Counted from the stretch's first letter, positions 1 through 5,892 are shown. The stretch is 8,161 nucleotides of DNA from a bacterium (GCA_021162505.1 JAGGYO010000140.1:1-8161), one strand, 5' to 3'. A program made the numbers and translations. The notes: a model not told the origin generated them from the sequence alone.

Positions 1-108
1 ATGCAGAGAAATAGAAATATTTAGAAAAAATGCAACGAAAAGTCCACTAATCAAAAAATAATAAAAAATGTCGAAAAAACCTAAATAATAGTTATTCTTT
101 TCATTCAT
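1..108 (-). CDS. N-terminus of a membrane protein, cut by the window edge; possibly O-antigen ligase-like
   Basis: Thirty-six codons are open from an ATG at 108-106 to the left edge, with no stop. The start overlaps the guanylyltransferase stop as ATGA (108-105), a typical translational-coupling arrangement; a second in-frame ATG lies at 104-102. No Shine-Dalgarno sequence is visible. The peptide begins with a short polar stretch (MNEKNNYY) and then becomes strongly hydrophobic and aromatic (residues 9-35), as expected of a first transmembrane helix. Its FLNISISL segment resembles the start of many O-antigen ligase/polymerase proteins, and the complete ligase-like protein at 6010-7155 has a comparable STVSISVSE near its N-terminus. 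That resemblance is short and low in complexity, so only 'membrane protein in the same operon' is well supported. Confidence 0.6.
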   Translation of the reverse strand, partial: MNEKNNYYLGFFDIFYYFLISGLFVAFFLNISISLH

Positions 109-1262
109 ATTTTAAAAATACGGATTATATTATCCTTCATTTCCAAATGTAGATCTTTAACTCCCAATATAAAAGTATTTTGATTAAAATTATCTAATTT
201 TATATTAGAACATTCTTCCATTTGTATCAAACGGTTTTTTTCTCTTTTATTTTTCAATCCCTTTTTTATATATTGCAAACCGTTAAGATCTGAAATGAGA
301 ATATTATTATTTTTTTCAATAAAAATTAAATTTTTGAAATTTTCTCCGATTATTTTGTAATTATCACTAATGATAACGGAATTAGAAAGTTCATTGAACT
401 CAATATTTCCCTTAATAAAATTATTATCAGTAAATCTTAAAAGAGCATCCCAATTGCCAATATCATCCCAATCAAAGTTTGATCTGAGCATGGAGATATT
501 ATCCGAACGCTCCATAATAACAAAGTCAATGGAATTCTTTGTCAATCCAAAGAAAAATTCATCTTTTGCGATCTTATTGTTTATAAAATCATTGATAAGA
601 CCAAAATCCCTTGGAATAATATTTTTGATCTCGTTTAGTAAGATTTCCATATTAAATGTAAATATCCCTGAATTCCAGAAATATTGCCCGCTTTCGTAGA
701 ACTTTTTTGCTTTTTCAAAGTTGGGCTTTTCAAAAAAGTGAACATTTTCATTAACCTCAATACCATGAATAGTTACAGCATTTTCAGGTTTCAAATATCC
801 AAAATTTGTTTCTATTCTCGTTGGAACAATACCAAATGTTACGATCTTATGATCTTTCTCAGCAATTTCAAAAGCATTTTCACATGTATTTAAAAAAAGT
901 TTTTCATTTTCAATAATATGATCAGCTGCAACCATTATAACAGTTCCATTTAATACTCTTTTTTTTAATGTGGCAAGAAAAAGAGCCATTGCGGGAAAGG
1001 TATTTCTTTTTTCAGGTTCTGTGATTATATTATTTTCAGGGATATCTGGTAAAAATTGTTTTGTCAATTCAAAAAATCGTTCATTAGTAGATATAAAAAT
1101 GTTTTCAAGGGGTACAAGTTTTTTCATTCTATTAAAGGTTTTTTCTATCATGGATTCTTCATCAAATAGTGCTAAGAACTGTTTCGGAAAATCAGAAGTG
1201 GAATAAGGCCAGAATCTTTCACCTTCACCGCCTGCCATAATGAGAACAAAATTATTATTCAT
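105..1262 (-). CDS. manC: mannose-1-phosphate guanylyltransferase (GDP-mannose pyrophosphorylase)
   Basis: This cytoplasmic enzyme makes GDP-mannose from mannose 1-phosphate and GTP, feeding glycan and surface-polysaccharide synthesis. The nucleotidyltransferase signature is complete near the N-terminus: AGGEGERFWPYS (residues 10-21) followed by PKQF (26-29). Further family blocks are EPEKRNTFPAM (82-92), AADHII (112-117) with the metal-binding Asp114, FEKP (177-180), FWNSGIF (195-201), SIDFVIME (244-251) and WDDIGNWDAL (265-274). The usual proline of the PADH motif is Ala112-113 here. At 385 aa it has the nucleotidyltransferase domain plus a C-terminal extension that probably forms the usual beta-helix-like end. 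It lacks the cupin phosphomannose isomerase domain of the longer bifunctional enzymes. The ATG lies inside the last codons of pyruvate kinase (8-nt overlap), with AGGGAG at 1275-1280, a rather long 12 nt away. The next gene starts on its stop codon. Confidence 0.93.
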   Translation of the reverse strand: MNNNFVLIMAGGEGERFWPYSTSDFPKQFLALFDEESMIEKTFNRMKKLVPLENIFISTNERFFELTKQFLPDIPENNIITEPEKRNTFPAMALFLATLKKRVLNGTVIMVAADHIIENEKLFLNTCENAFEIAEKDHKIVTFGIVPTRIETNFGYLKPENAVTIHGIEVNENVHFFEKPNFEKAKKFYESGQYFWNSGIFTFNMEILLNEIKNIIPRDFGLINDFINNKIAKDEFFFGLTKNSIDFVIMERSDNISMLRSNFDWDDIGNWDALLRFTDNNFIKGNIEFNELSNSVIISDNYKIIGENFKNLIFIEKNNNILISDLNGLQYIKKGLKNKREKNRLIQMEECSNIKLDNFNQNTFILGVKDLHLEMKDNIIRIFKI

Positions 1263-2832
1263 TTATATTGATCGCTCCCTTTGGACAAATATTTTCACAG
1301 AGTTTATCCTTAATACATAAACCAGCATTGACTATCTTTATTTCGCCTTTAACATTTTTAAAAATATTATAAGGACAGATATTAATACATTTATTGCATA
1401 AAATACATTTCCCAAGATCAAGCCGGATATCTCCTTTCTTTATTATCTTATCACTTTCTTTTTTTAGAAAATATACTGCGAAGGCATTTGTAACCTTTCC
1501 CTTATTAATTGGTTGATCTCGCGAGATGATAACGATATTATTTGGTCTTAATCTAAATTCTTGCTTTAATATGGGTAAAAGTTTGGAATCAGGTGTAGTT
1601 TGAATTTTGTCTATAAAAAGTGGAAAAGTATTCCAGTATAGTTTTACCCTTCTAAATGTGCTTCTATTCCCTGTGAGCGTTACTATGCGTGCTGCGGGTC
1701 TATATTTTGATACCAAAAGAGATGTTAATCCTGACCTGGAAATATTCGCTATGATCTTCGCACCATTCTCTTCTCCATTCAAATACATGGATTTTGCAAT
1801 TACTGCAGTTTGTGAAAATACCTTATTCTCAATGGAAACATTCTTATCATTTTTTATTTTTGTAAAATACTTCTCAGCTTCAAGGATAGAATCCTCCAAA
1901 TATTTCATTGTTTTAAGAGGATATTTACCAATTGATGTTTCAGATGTTAGCATTATTGCATCAACCTTTTCTTCGATCATCATTGTAATATCTGACATCT
2001 CAGCTCTTAATGGTGTAGGATTTTCTATCATAGAATCAAGGACCTGGGTTGCTACAATGGAAAGTTTGCCGTGCAAATTAGCAAAATCTACCAATTTTTT
2101 TTGAATGATCGGTACCTTCACAAGAGACATTTCTATTCCAAGATCTCCTCTTGCAACTAAAACGCCATGGCTGTTTAAAATGATATCTTTATAATTTTTA
2201 ACCCCGCCCATGGTCTCGATTTTAGAAATTATTGGTATGTCCGTTTTAAGTAAATGCATGAACTTTTTCAGTTCAAGAACACCTTTTGCATCATTTACAA
2301 ACGATAAAAAGAAATAGTCAATGCCTGTTTTTACAGCAATTTTTATCTTTTCCTTGTCGACCTCGCTGAGAGGAGAGAGTTTAATATGAGTGTTGGGAAA
2401 AGATATTGCCTTTCTTTCAAGAAGGATATGATCATTTAAAAATATTATTTTGGCTGAATCCTTTTTTTTGTCAATGATCTTCGCTTTTAATTTTGCGTCA
2501 TCAAAAAGCAATTTATGACCGGTTTTAATTGAATTAAAAACCTGAGGGAAATTGAGGTTATTTCTTTTTAAGATGAAAGTATCATTTCTTTTGATGATCA
2601 ACTTTCCGTTTGGAATATTCACAACTCTGATTTTCGGTCCGGAAATGTCTCCGATAATAGGTTTGTTTTCGTCAATTTTTCGAATTAGTTCGATAAAACC
2701 CTTTATTTCAGCGGCTTCAATATGCGAAAAATTTAAACGAACTGCATCACTTTCTTCAATGACCTTCCTCAGAATTTTTTTATTTTGAGTTAATGCAGGT
2801 CCCAGGGTAATTATAACTTTTGTTTTTCTCAT
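1255..2832 (-). CDS. pyk: pyruvate kinase fused to a C-terminal 2[4Fe-4S]-type ferredoxin domain
   Basis: Residues 1 to about 455 are a divergent pyruvate kinase (PEP + ADP to pyruvate + ATP, cytoplasm). Visible active-site blocks: TLGPA (9-13), RLNFSH (32-37), DISGPKIR (62-69), SKIE with Lys204 and Glu206, ARGDLGIE with Asp230, ATQVLDSM with Thr262, RAEMSD (276-281), SETSIGKYP (297-305). The C-terminal regulatory-type domain is present (SRSGLTSLLVSKYRP, 365-379). Departures from consensus include PTPLRAE for PTRAE and LTSETS for LSGETA. Lys67 takes the place of the Glu typical of potassium-dependent enzymes. Residues about 465-525 form a ferredoxin-like domain with CILCNKCINICP (476-487) and CIKDKLCENICP (506-517). 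Ordinary pyruvate kinases are about 470 aa; the known long Bacillus-type ones end in a PEP-utilising mobile domain, not an Fe-S domain. The start is fixed by MRKTK, the family's usual N-terminus. It is first in an operon with the guanylyltransferase. Kinase identity is firm; the role of the Fe-S domain is unknown. Confidence 0.93.
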   Translation of the reverse strand: MRKTKVIITLGPALTQNKKILRKVIEESDAVRLNFSHIEAAEIKGFIELIRKIDENKPIIGDISGPKIRVVNIPNGKLIIKRNDTFILKRNNLNFPQVFNSIKTGHKLLFDDAKLKAKIIDKKKDSAKIIFLNDHILLERKAISFPNTHIKLSPLSEVDKEKIKIAVKTGIDYFFLSFVNDAKGVLELKKFMHLLKTDIPIISKIETMGGVKNYKDIILNSHGVLVARGDLGIEMSLVKVPIIQKKLVDFANLHGKLSIVATQVLDSMIENPTPLRAEMSDITMMIEEKVDAIMLTSETSIGKYPLKTMKYLEDSILEAEKYFTKIKNDKNVSIENKVFSQTAVIAKSMYLNGEENGAKIIANISRSGLTSLLVSKYRPAARIVTLTGNRSTFRRVKLYWNTFPLFIDKIQTTPDSKLLPILKQEFRLRPNNIVIISRDQPINKGKVTNAFAVYFLKKESDKIIKKGDIRLDLGKCILCNKCINICPYNIFKNVKGEIKIVNAGLCIKDKLCENICPKGAININE

Positions 2833-2837
2833 GCCTT

Positions 2838-2866
2838 ATTCTAACAAATAGTTATGTAAAATCCAA
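2838..2866 (-). promoter_or_regulatory. predicted extended -10 promoter of pyruvate kinase, abutting the ATG
   Basis: Read on the minus strand, TTGGAT (2866-2861), a 17-nt spacer and TAGAAT (2843-2838) form a sigma70-like promoter. The -10 is preceded by TGT, making an extended -10. Only 5 nt (AAGGC) separate the -10 from the ATG at 2832, so transcription would begin at or next to the start codon. No Shine-Dalgarno sequence lies at a usable distance; the AAGG there is 1 nt from the ATG. Confidence 0.6.
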
Positions 2867-2939
2867 AAATTATCGTAATCAGTACTAAGTCGAAAATACT
2901 AATTGATAATTTTTCATTGTTCATTCTAAATTTATATTC

Positions 2940-3045
2940 TGTCATCCAGAGGGAACTTGTTCCCGTAGGGATCTCATGAGATTGCCACGCTTTTACGGTT
3001 ATTGTGTGTTTTACGAAGTAAAATGTATCGAAATGCACAATGACA
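2940..3045. repeat. 106-bp palindrome-rich putative dispersed repeat with TGTCAT...ATGACA ends
   Basis: The element is bounded by a 6-bp inverted repeat, TGTCAT (2940-2945) and ATGACA (3040-3045). Inside are GGGAAC-TT-GTTCCC (2951-2964), the perfect 12-bp palindrome ATCTCATGAGAT (2971-2982), and TTTTAC-GAA-GTAAAA (3009-3023). The last is enclosed by ATTGTG (3001-3006) and CACAAT (3036-3041). The combination 'TGTCAT(T/C)... GAGATTGCCACGC ... CAATGACA' recalls small non-coding repeats scattered through intergenic DNA of many environmental bacterial genomes. That assignment is from memory; only the palindromic structure is seen directly. It encodes no transposase, so mobility in trans would be needed if it is an insertion. 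Confidence 0.65.
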
Positions 3046-3051
3046 AAACAA

Positions 3052-3069
3052 GGTCGTTCACGAACGACC
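3052..3069. repeat. perfect 8-bp inverted repeat (GGTCGTTC-AC-GAACGACC)
   Basis: A GC-rich 8-bp stem with a 2-nt centre sits 6 bp beyond the previous element and is followed by CCTATAATATTATTTTT. With the flanking CCCC/GGGG it resembles the 'TAGGGG + short palindrome' units often found next to TGTCATT-type repeats. In transcripts of either strand it could fold as a hairpin. On the minus strand it is followed by T-rich sequence (TTGTTTTGT), so it might stop stray transcription. It does not lie at the end of any gene here. Confidence 0.6.
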
Positions 3070-3108
3070 CCTATAATATTATTTTTAATTCTTAATTATT
3101 CATTTGTA

Positions 3109-3165
3109 TTTTGTGCTCTGTGCGTCTGTGGTTATTATATTTTCTTTCCTTTTTATCCGTGGTTA
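3109..3165. repeat. TGTG-unit spacer repeat and CCGTGGTTA motif
   Basis: Three consecutive 7-8-nt units begin with TGTG: TGTGCTC (3112-3118), TGTGCGTC (3119-3126) and TGTGGTTA (3127-3134). GTGGTTA recurs at 3159-3165 within TTTATCCGTGGTTAAG. Both motifs resemble spacer sequences ('CTTTGTGTCTTTGTGG', 'ATCCGTGGTTA') that I recall as repeated in the intergenic DNA of various bacteria. The internal periodicity is directly visible; the dispersed nature is inferred. Confidence 0.45.
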
Positions 3166-3221
3166 AGAAAATCTTATTTCATAAAAGATTTAACTACGAA
3201 TTTAGAAAATATTAATAAATA

Positions 3222-3230
3222 TGTTATAAT
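3222..3230 (+). promoter_or_regulatory. predicted extended -10 promoter of the acetyltransferase, abutting the ATG
   Basis: TGTTATAAT combines a consensus TATAAT (3225-3230) with the TGn extension. A weak -35-like TTTAGA lies 18 nt upstream (3201-3206). Five nt (CCGTT) separate the -10 from the ATG at 3236, the same geometry as at the divergent pyruvate kinase start. Transcription would start at about 3236-3238, leaving no leader for an ATG at 3236 and about 6 nt for the alternative ATG at 3242. Confidence 0.65.
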
Positions 3231-3235
3231 CCGTT

Positions 3236-4054
3236 ATGGGGATGGCATTAGAACAAAGCAATCTTAATTTTCGTCTTTGCGAAGAAAAAGATAAAAAAGA
3301 TATTGATGAAATATCCACTTTAACATGGGAGGGTGATGATTATTTATCAAGAGTTTTTTATGATTGGCTTCAAGACGGTAATTTCTGGGTAGCGGTATTG
3401 GATGACAAGGTGATAGGTACAGCGAAATTCTCATTTTTCCCTGATAATGTTCTATGGCTTGAAGGTCTTCGGGTACATCCTGACTTTCAATCAATGGGTT
3501 TCGGAAAGGTGATAAATAGATTCGCAATGATCAAACTTCATGAATATAGAGAAAAGTATAATATTAAATATGCAGAATTTTCCACATATTACACGAATTA
3601 TAGAAGTATTTTTATCTCAATGACAAATGGGTTTAAATTAGTGGACAGATTTTTCAATCTCACAAGGAAGGTTGATAAAAAGAAAAAAGCTGAAGAATTA
3701 AAGGATTTGAATATGGATTTCTCCAATTATGATGAATTCATTCCCTTTGGCTGGCATTTTGCACACAATACCAAGAAAGCTGCTCAATGGATAAAAACAA
3801 AGGTAAAATTATTTAAAGCCGGGGATCTTCACTTTTACAGGGCAGAACCTTATAATGACTATTCTTTTTTTAATAAGAATGATATTGTAAAAGCTATCCC
3901 GTATATGAATTATTTCGCAGAAGAAGACCAAATTAATATCGTTATACCCATCCAATGGAGGAATATTTTAGACGCTCTTATTAAAAATGGCTTCGAATTT
4001 TGGGACGAACCCAAAGCTCCCAATGGTTATATATTCAGCTTGGAATTACAATAA
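3236..4054 (+). CDS. GNAT-family acetyltransferase with an extra C-terminal domain
   Basis: Residues about 10-145 form a GNAT fold, predicted to transfer an acetyl group from acetyl-CoA to an amine. The key block is WLEGLRVHPDFQSMGFGKV (74-92): a beta strand followed by the Q-x-x-G-x-G acetyl-CoA pyrophosphate loop (QSMGFG, 85-90). ISMTNGFKLVDR (127-138) fits the end of the domain. Residues about 150-272 are an additional domain of unknown function, with aromatic and acidic segments and an IPIQWRNILDALIKNGFEFW motif (238-257). The 'LEGLRV-P' block plus a second domain is reminiscent of NAT16/histidine N-acetyltransferase-like proteins, but the substrate cannot be read from the sequence. Starts at ATG 3236 and ATG 3242 are both possible; neither has a usable ribosome binding site, and the promoter touches the first. 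Its last codons overlap the convergent peptidase gene by 9 bp. Confidence 0.85.
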   Translation: MGMALEQSNLNFRLCEEKDKKDIDEISTLTWEGDDYLSRVFYDWLQDGNFWVAVLDDKVIGTAKFSFFPDNVLWLEGLRVHPDFQSMGFGKVINRFAMIKLHEYREKYNIKYAEFSTYYTNYRSIFISMTNGFKLVDRFFNLTRKVDKKKKAEELKDLNMDFSNYDEFIPFGWHFAHNTKKAAQWIKTKVKLFKAGDLHFYRAEPYNDYSFFNKNDIVKAIPYMNYFAEEDQINIVIPIQWRNILDALIKNGFEFWDEPKAPNGYIFSLELQ

Positions 4055-5830
4055 ATTGTTCAATAATTCAAGCCAATTTTCGATTAGTGTAAAACTTCCT
4101 TCCCAGAATTTCTTACTTGTAATATCAATTCCTATTGATTCTAATAATTTTTCAGGTCTCTCAGAGCCACCTGCTTTCAATACTTTCTCGATCTTTGGGA
4201 TAAAAGATCTACCTTTCTCAACATATAAGGCAAATAGGGACATTGAAAGTAATTCGCCAAAATTATAAGCATAGCAATAAAACGGTGTGTGGAATATGTG
4301 GGGAATATAGGACCATTCATATTTAAATTCTTCAGGTATATTCATTGAATTGCCGAATTGTTCTTTCAGTATTTCCATATAAAGATCGGATAATTTTTCT
4401 GCATCGGTTCCTTTGGAGATAAGTTCATGTGCTTTTATTTCAAATTTAACAAAATAATTCTGTCTCAATATGGTTGCGAATGAGCTGTCCAGTTTTTCAA
4501 AAAGCATTGTGATCTTCTCTTCCTTGCTTTTAGCTTTCTTTAATAATCGGTCGAACATGAGCATTTCAGAAAATGTTGAAGCTGTTTCTGCCAAAGGTAG
4601 GGGAGGATCAATTACTAAAACCGGATTTTTCCATGAATAGATCCCGTGTATTCCATGTCCCAGTTCATGTGCCATTGTCATAAGTGCGTCTGCATTACCA
4701 TTGAAATTTAAGAGTACGAAGGGTATGGAATTTCCACCATGACTTGCACAAAATGCTCCGGATCTTTTATTTTCTCTCGGATGTGAATCAACATGGTTAT
4801 TATTAAGTATCATTTTAGCCGCTTCTTCGAATTTCGGGGTGAATTCCTTGAAATTTTTTAATACTTCTTTTTTTGCTTCTGCAAATGTATATGTTTTCCC
4901 TTTTGCTTTTCCGATGGGTGAATAGAGATCGTAACGGGATAACTTTTTCACCCCCATAACATTTGCTTTTAATTTGAAATAATCTTGAAATATGGTTCGT
5001 TTATCTGTGCAAACATTCATTACGGTTTCCACTGTTTTATCCTGAATATTATTACCAAAATTTCTTTTTGAAATAGGAGATTGGAAATTACTTAATTTGG
5101 TATTATCGTCCCAGTCCTTAACGAGAGCAGAATAAATGGTAAATACCTTTGTAAGATTCTTTTTATAAGGTTCAAAAAGGGCTTTGTATGCGGCTTTTCT
5201 TATGTTTTTATCCTTATTTCTTATATATCCCAAAAGTTCACCTTGTGTTTTTATTTTTTTGGTTTTTCCGGTTTTCATCTTTATTTCATATTCAAAATCA
5301 TTTGTTATTAAACCATAAAGTATTACTAATGGTGACTTCAAAATAGTGCTTTTTCTGCTGATTATTCGCTCTTCCGCCAAACTTAAAGAGTGCTTTGCCG
5401 TTTCTTCAAGTAATTCAAAATAAAATTTTAGTTCAGGCATTGATTGGAATAATCTTTTTTGATTCTTCTTATCAAGAACTTTTTTATTGCCAATTTTTTT
5501 CCCAATGAGCCAATGCTTAATATTTAAGGATAATTCGCTGAAAGCAAGGGCTATATCATTGTTTTTAGCTCCGTAGAATGTAGATTCTTTTGATCCCACA
5601 TGAGTAGAGGAGTACAGTCCCACAAAACCTGAAAAATGATAATATACAGTCAAAATTTTTTGGATACTGTTAATAAAGGTTTTAAATTGTTTTTCCGGCA
5701 TGTCAGGGGATAATTTATCAAAATCCCTCTGTCCTTTTTTAATCATCTTAAGTAATTCATCAAATTTAGCTTGAAAATCTTTTTTCTTTAAGAGATCATC
5801 AAGAGACCATTGAAATTCTTTATCTTTCAT
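4046..5830 (-). CDS. pepF: oligoendopeptidase F-like zinc metallopeptidase (family M3)
   Basis: A 594-aa cytoplasmic-type peptidase (no signal peptide) expected to cut short peptides during peptide turnover. The zinc site is intact: HELGH at 388-392 (His388, His392, catalytic Glu389) with the third ligand Glu415 in LAETASTFSEML (413-424). The substrate-binding region near the C-terminus has the family pattern IPHIFHTPFYCYAYNFG (509-525). GGSERPEKLLESIGID (554-569) is the usual PepF ending. An N-terminal helical PepF domain precedes the catalytic domain, and the length is normal for the family. AGGAG (5840-5836) is 5 nt from the ATG, supporting this start. It is monocistronic with its own promoter. 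The stop codon TAA (4048-4046) is the complement of the leucine TTA codon near the end of the convergent acetyltransferase, so no intergenic terminator exists between them. Confidence 0.95.
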   Translation of the reverse strand: MKDKEFQWSLDDLLKKKDFQAKFDELLKMIKKGQRDFDKLSPDMPEKQFKTFINSIQKILTVYYHFSGFVGLYSSTHVGSKESTFYGAKNNDIALAFSELSLNIKHWLIGKKIGNKKVLDKKNQKRLFQSMPELKFYFELLEETAKHSLSLAEERIISRKSTILKSPLVILYGLITNDFEYEIKMKTGKTKKIKTQGELLGYIRNKDKNIRKAAYKALFEPYKKNLTKVFTIYSALVKDWDDNTKLSNFQSPISKRNFGNNIQDKTVETVMNVCTDKRTIFQDYFKLKANVMGVKKLSRYDLYSPIGKAKGKTYTFAEAKKEVLKNFKEFTPKFEEAAKMILNNNHVDSHPRENKRSGAFCASHGGNSIPFVLLNFNGNADALMTMAHELGHGIHGIYSWKNPVLVIDPPLPLAETASTFSEMLMFDRLLKKAKSKEEKITMLFEKLDSSFATILRQNYFVKFEIKAHELISKGTDAEKLSDLYMEILKEQFGNSMNIPEEFKYEWSYIPHIFHTPFYCYAYNFGELLSMSLFALYVEKGRSFIPKIEKVLKAGGSERPEKLLESIGIDITSKKFWEGSFTLIENWLELLNNLL

Positions 5831-5835
5831 ATATG

Positions 5836-5877
5836 CTCCTATATCTATTATTTTAGCACTTTTTTATTTTGAATCAA
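5836..5877 (-). promoter_or_regulatory. predicted promoter and ribosome binding site of pepF
   Basis: On the minus strand, TTGATT (5877-5872), a 16-nt spacer and TAAAAT (5855-5850) with an upstream TGC extension form a sigma70-like promoter. A short leader follows, with AGGAG (5840-5836) 5 nt before the ATG. Unlike the two divergent promoters at 2838 and 3222, this unit has a leader with a proper Shine-Dalgarno sequence. Confidence 0.6.
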
Positions 5878-5892
5878 GGGGTTTTTGAAAAA

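Larger units (their letters stand above)
2833..3235. other. 403-bp divergent intergenic spacer with repeat mosaic
   Basis: No credible gene lies between the divergent starts of pyruvate kinase and the acetyltransferase. The open frames across it translate palindromic repeat DNA and match no protein family that I recognise. The two ends carry promoters. From left to right the interior holds an AT-rich stretch (about 2880-2939), a 106-bp palindrome-rich element (2940-3045), a perfect GC-rich hairpin (3052-3069), a second AT-rich stretch (about 3071-3108), TGTG-unit repeats (3112-3134) and a CCGTGGTTA motif (3157-3165). The more GC-rich elements stand out against the AT-rich background. Confidence 0.75.

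Noticed and set aside
370..1206. Three plus-strand open frames of 69-109 codons
   Set aside because: All are antisense to the guanylyltransferase, which shows clear family motifs throughout.
1607..2104. 165-codon plus-strand open frame
   Set aside because: It lies wholly opposite pyruvate kinase, whose conserved motifs cover the same bases; an AT-rich antisense shadow.
2841..3038. 65-codon minus-strand open frame upstream of pyruvate kinase
   Set aside because: It translates the palindromic repeat element and AT-rich spacer, overlaps the predicted pyruvate kinase promoter, and matches no protein family that I recognise.
2940..3070. CRISPR array, tRNA or structured RNA in the repeat-rich spacer
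   Set aside because: The units differ from one another, with no regular repeat-spacer pattern, no cloverleaf and no known riboswitch or RNA signature that I could see.
3040..3267. 75-codon plus-strand open frame in the spacer
   Set aside because: It translates the hairpin and TGTG repeats and runs into the acetyltransferase start in another frame; the cysteine- and phenylalanine-rich product is typical of translated spacer repeat.
3264..3527. 87-codon minus-strand open frame
   Set aside because: Antisense to the acetyl-CoA-binding half of the acetyltransferase; no start signal or recognisable product.
3987..4268. 93-codon plus-strand open frame across the convergent junction
   Set aside because: It shadows the end of the acetyltransferase and the C-terminus of the peptidase, both supported by family motifs.
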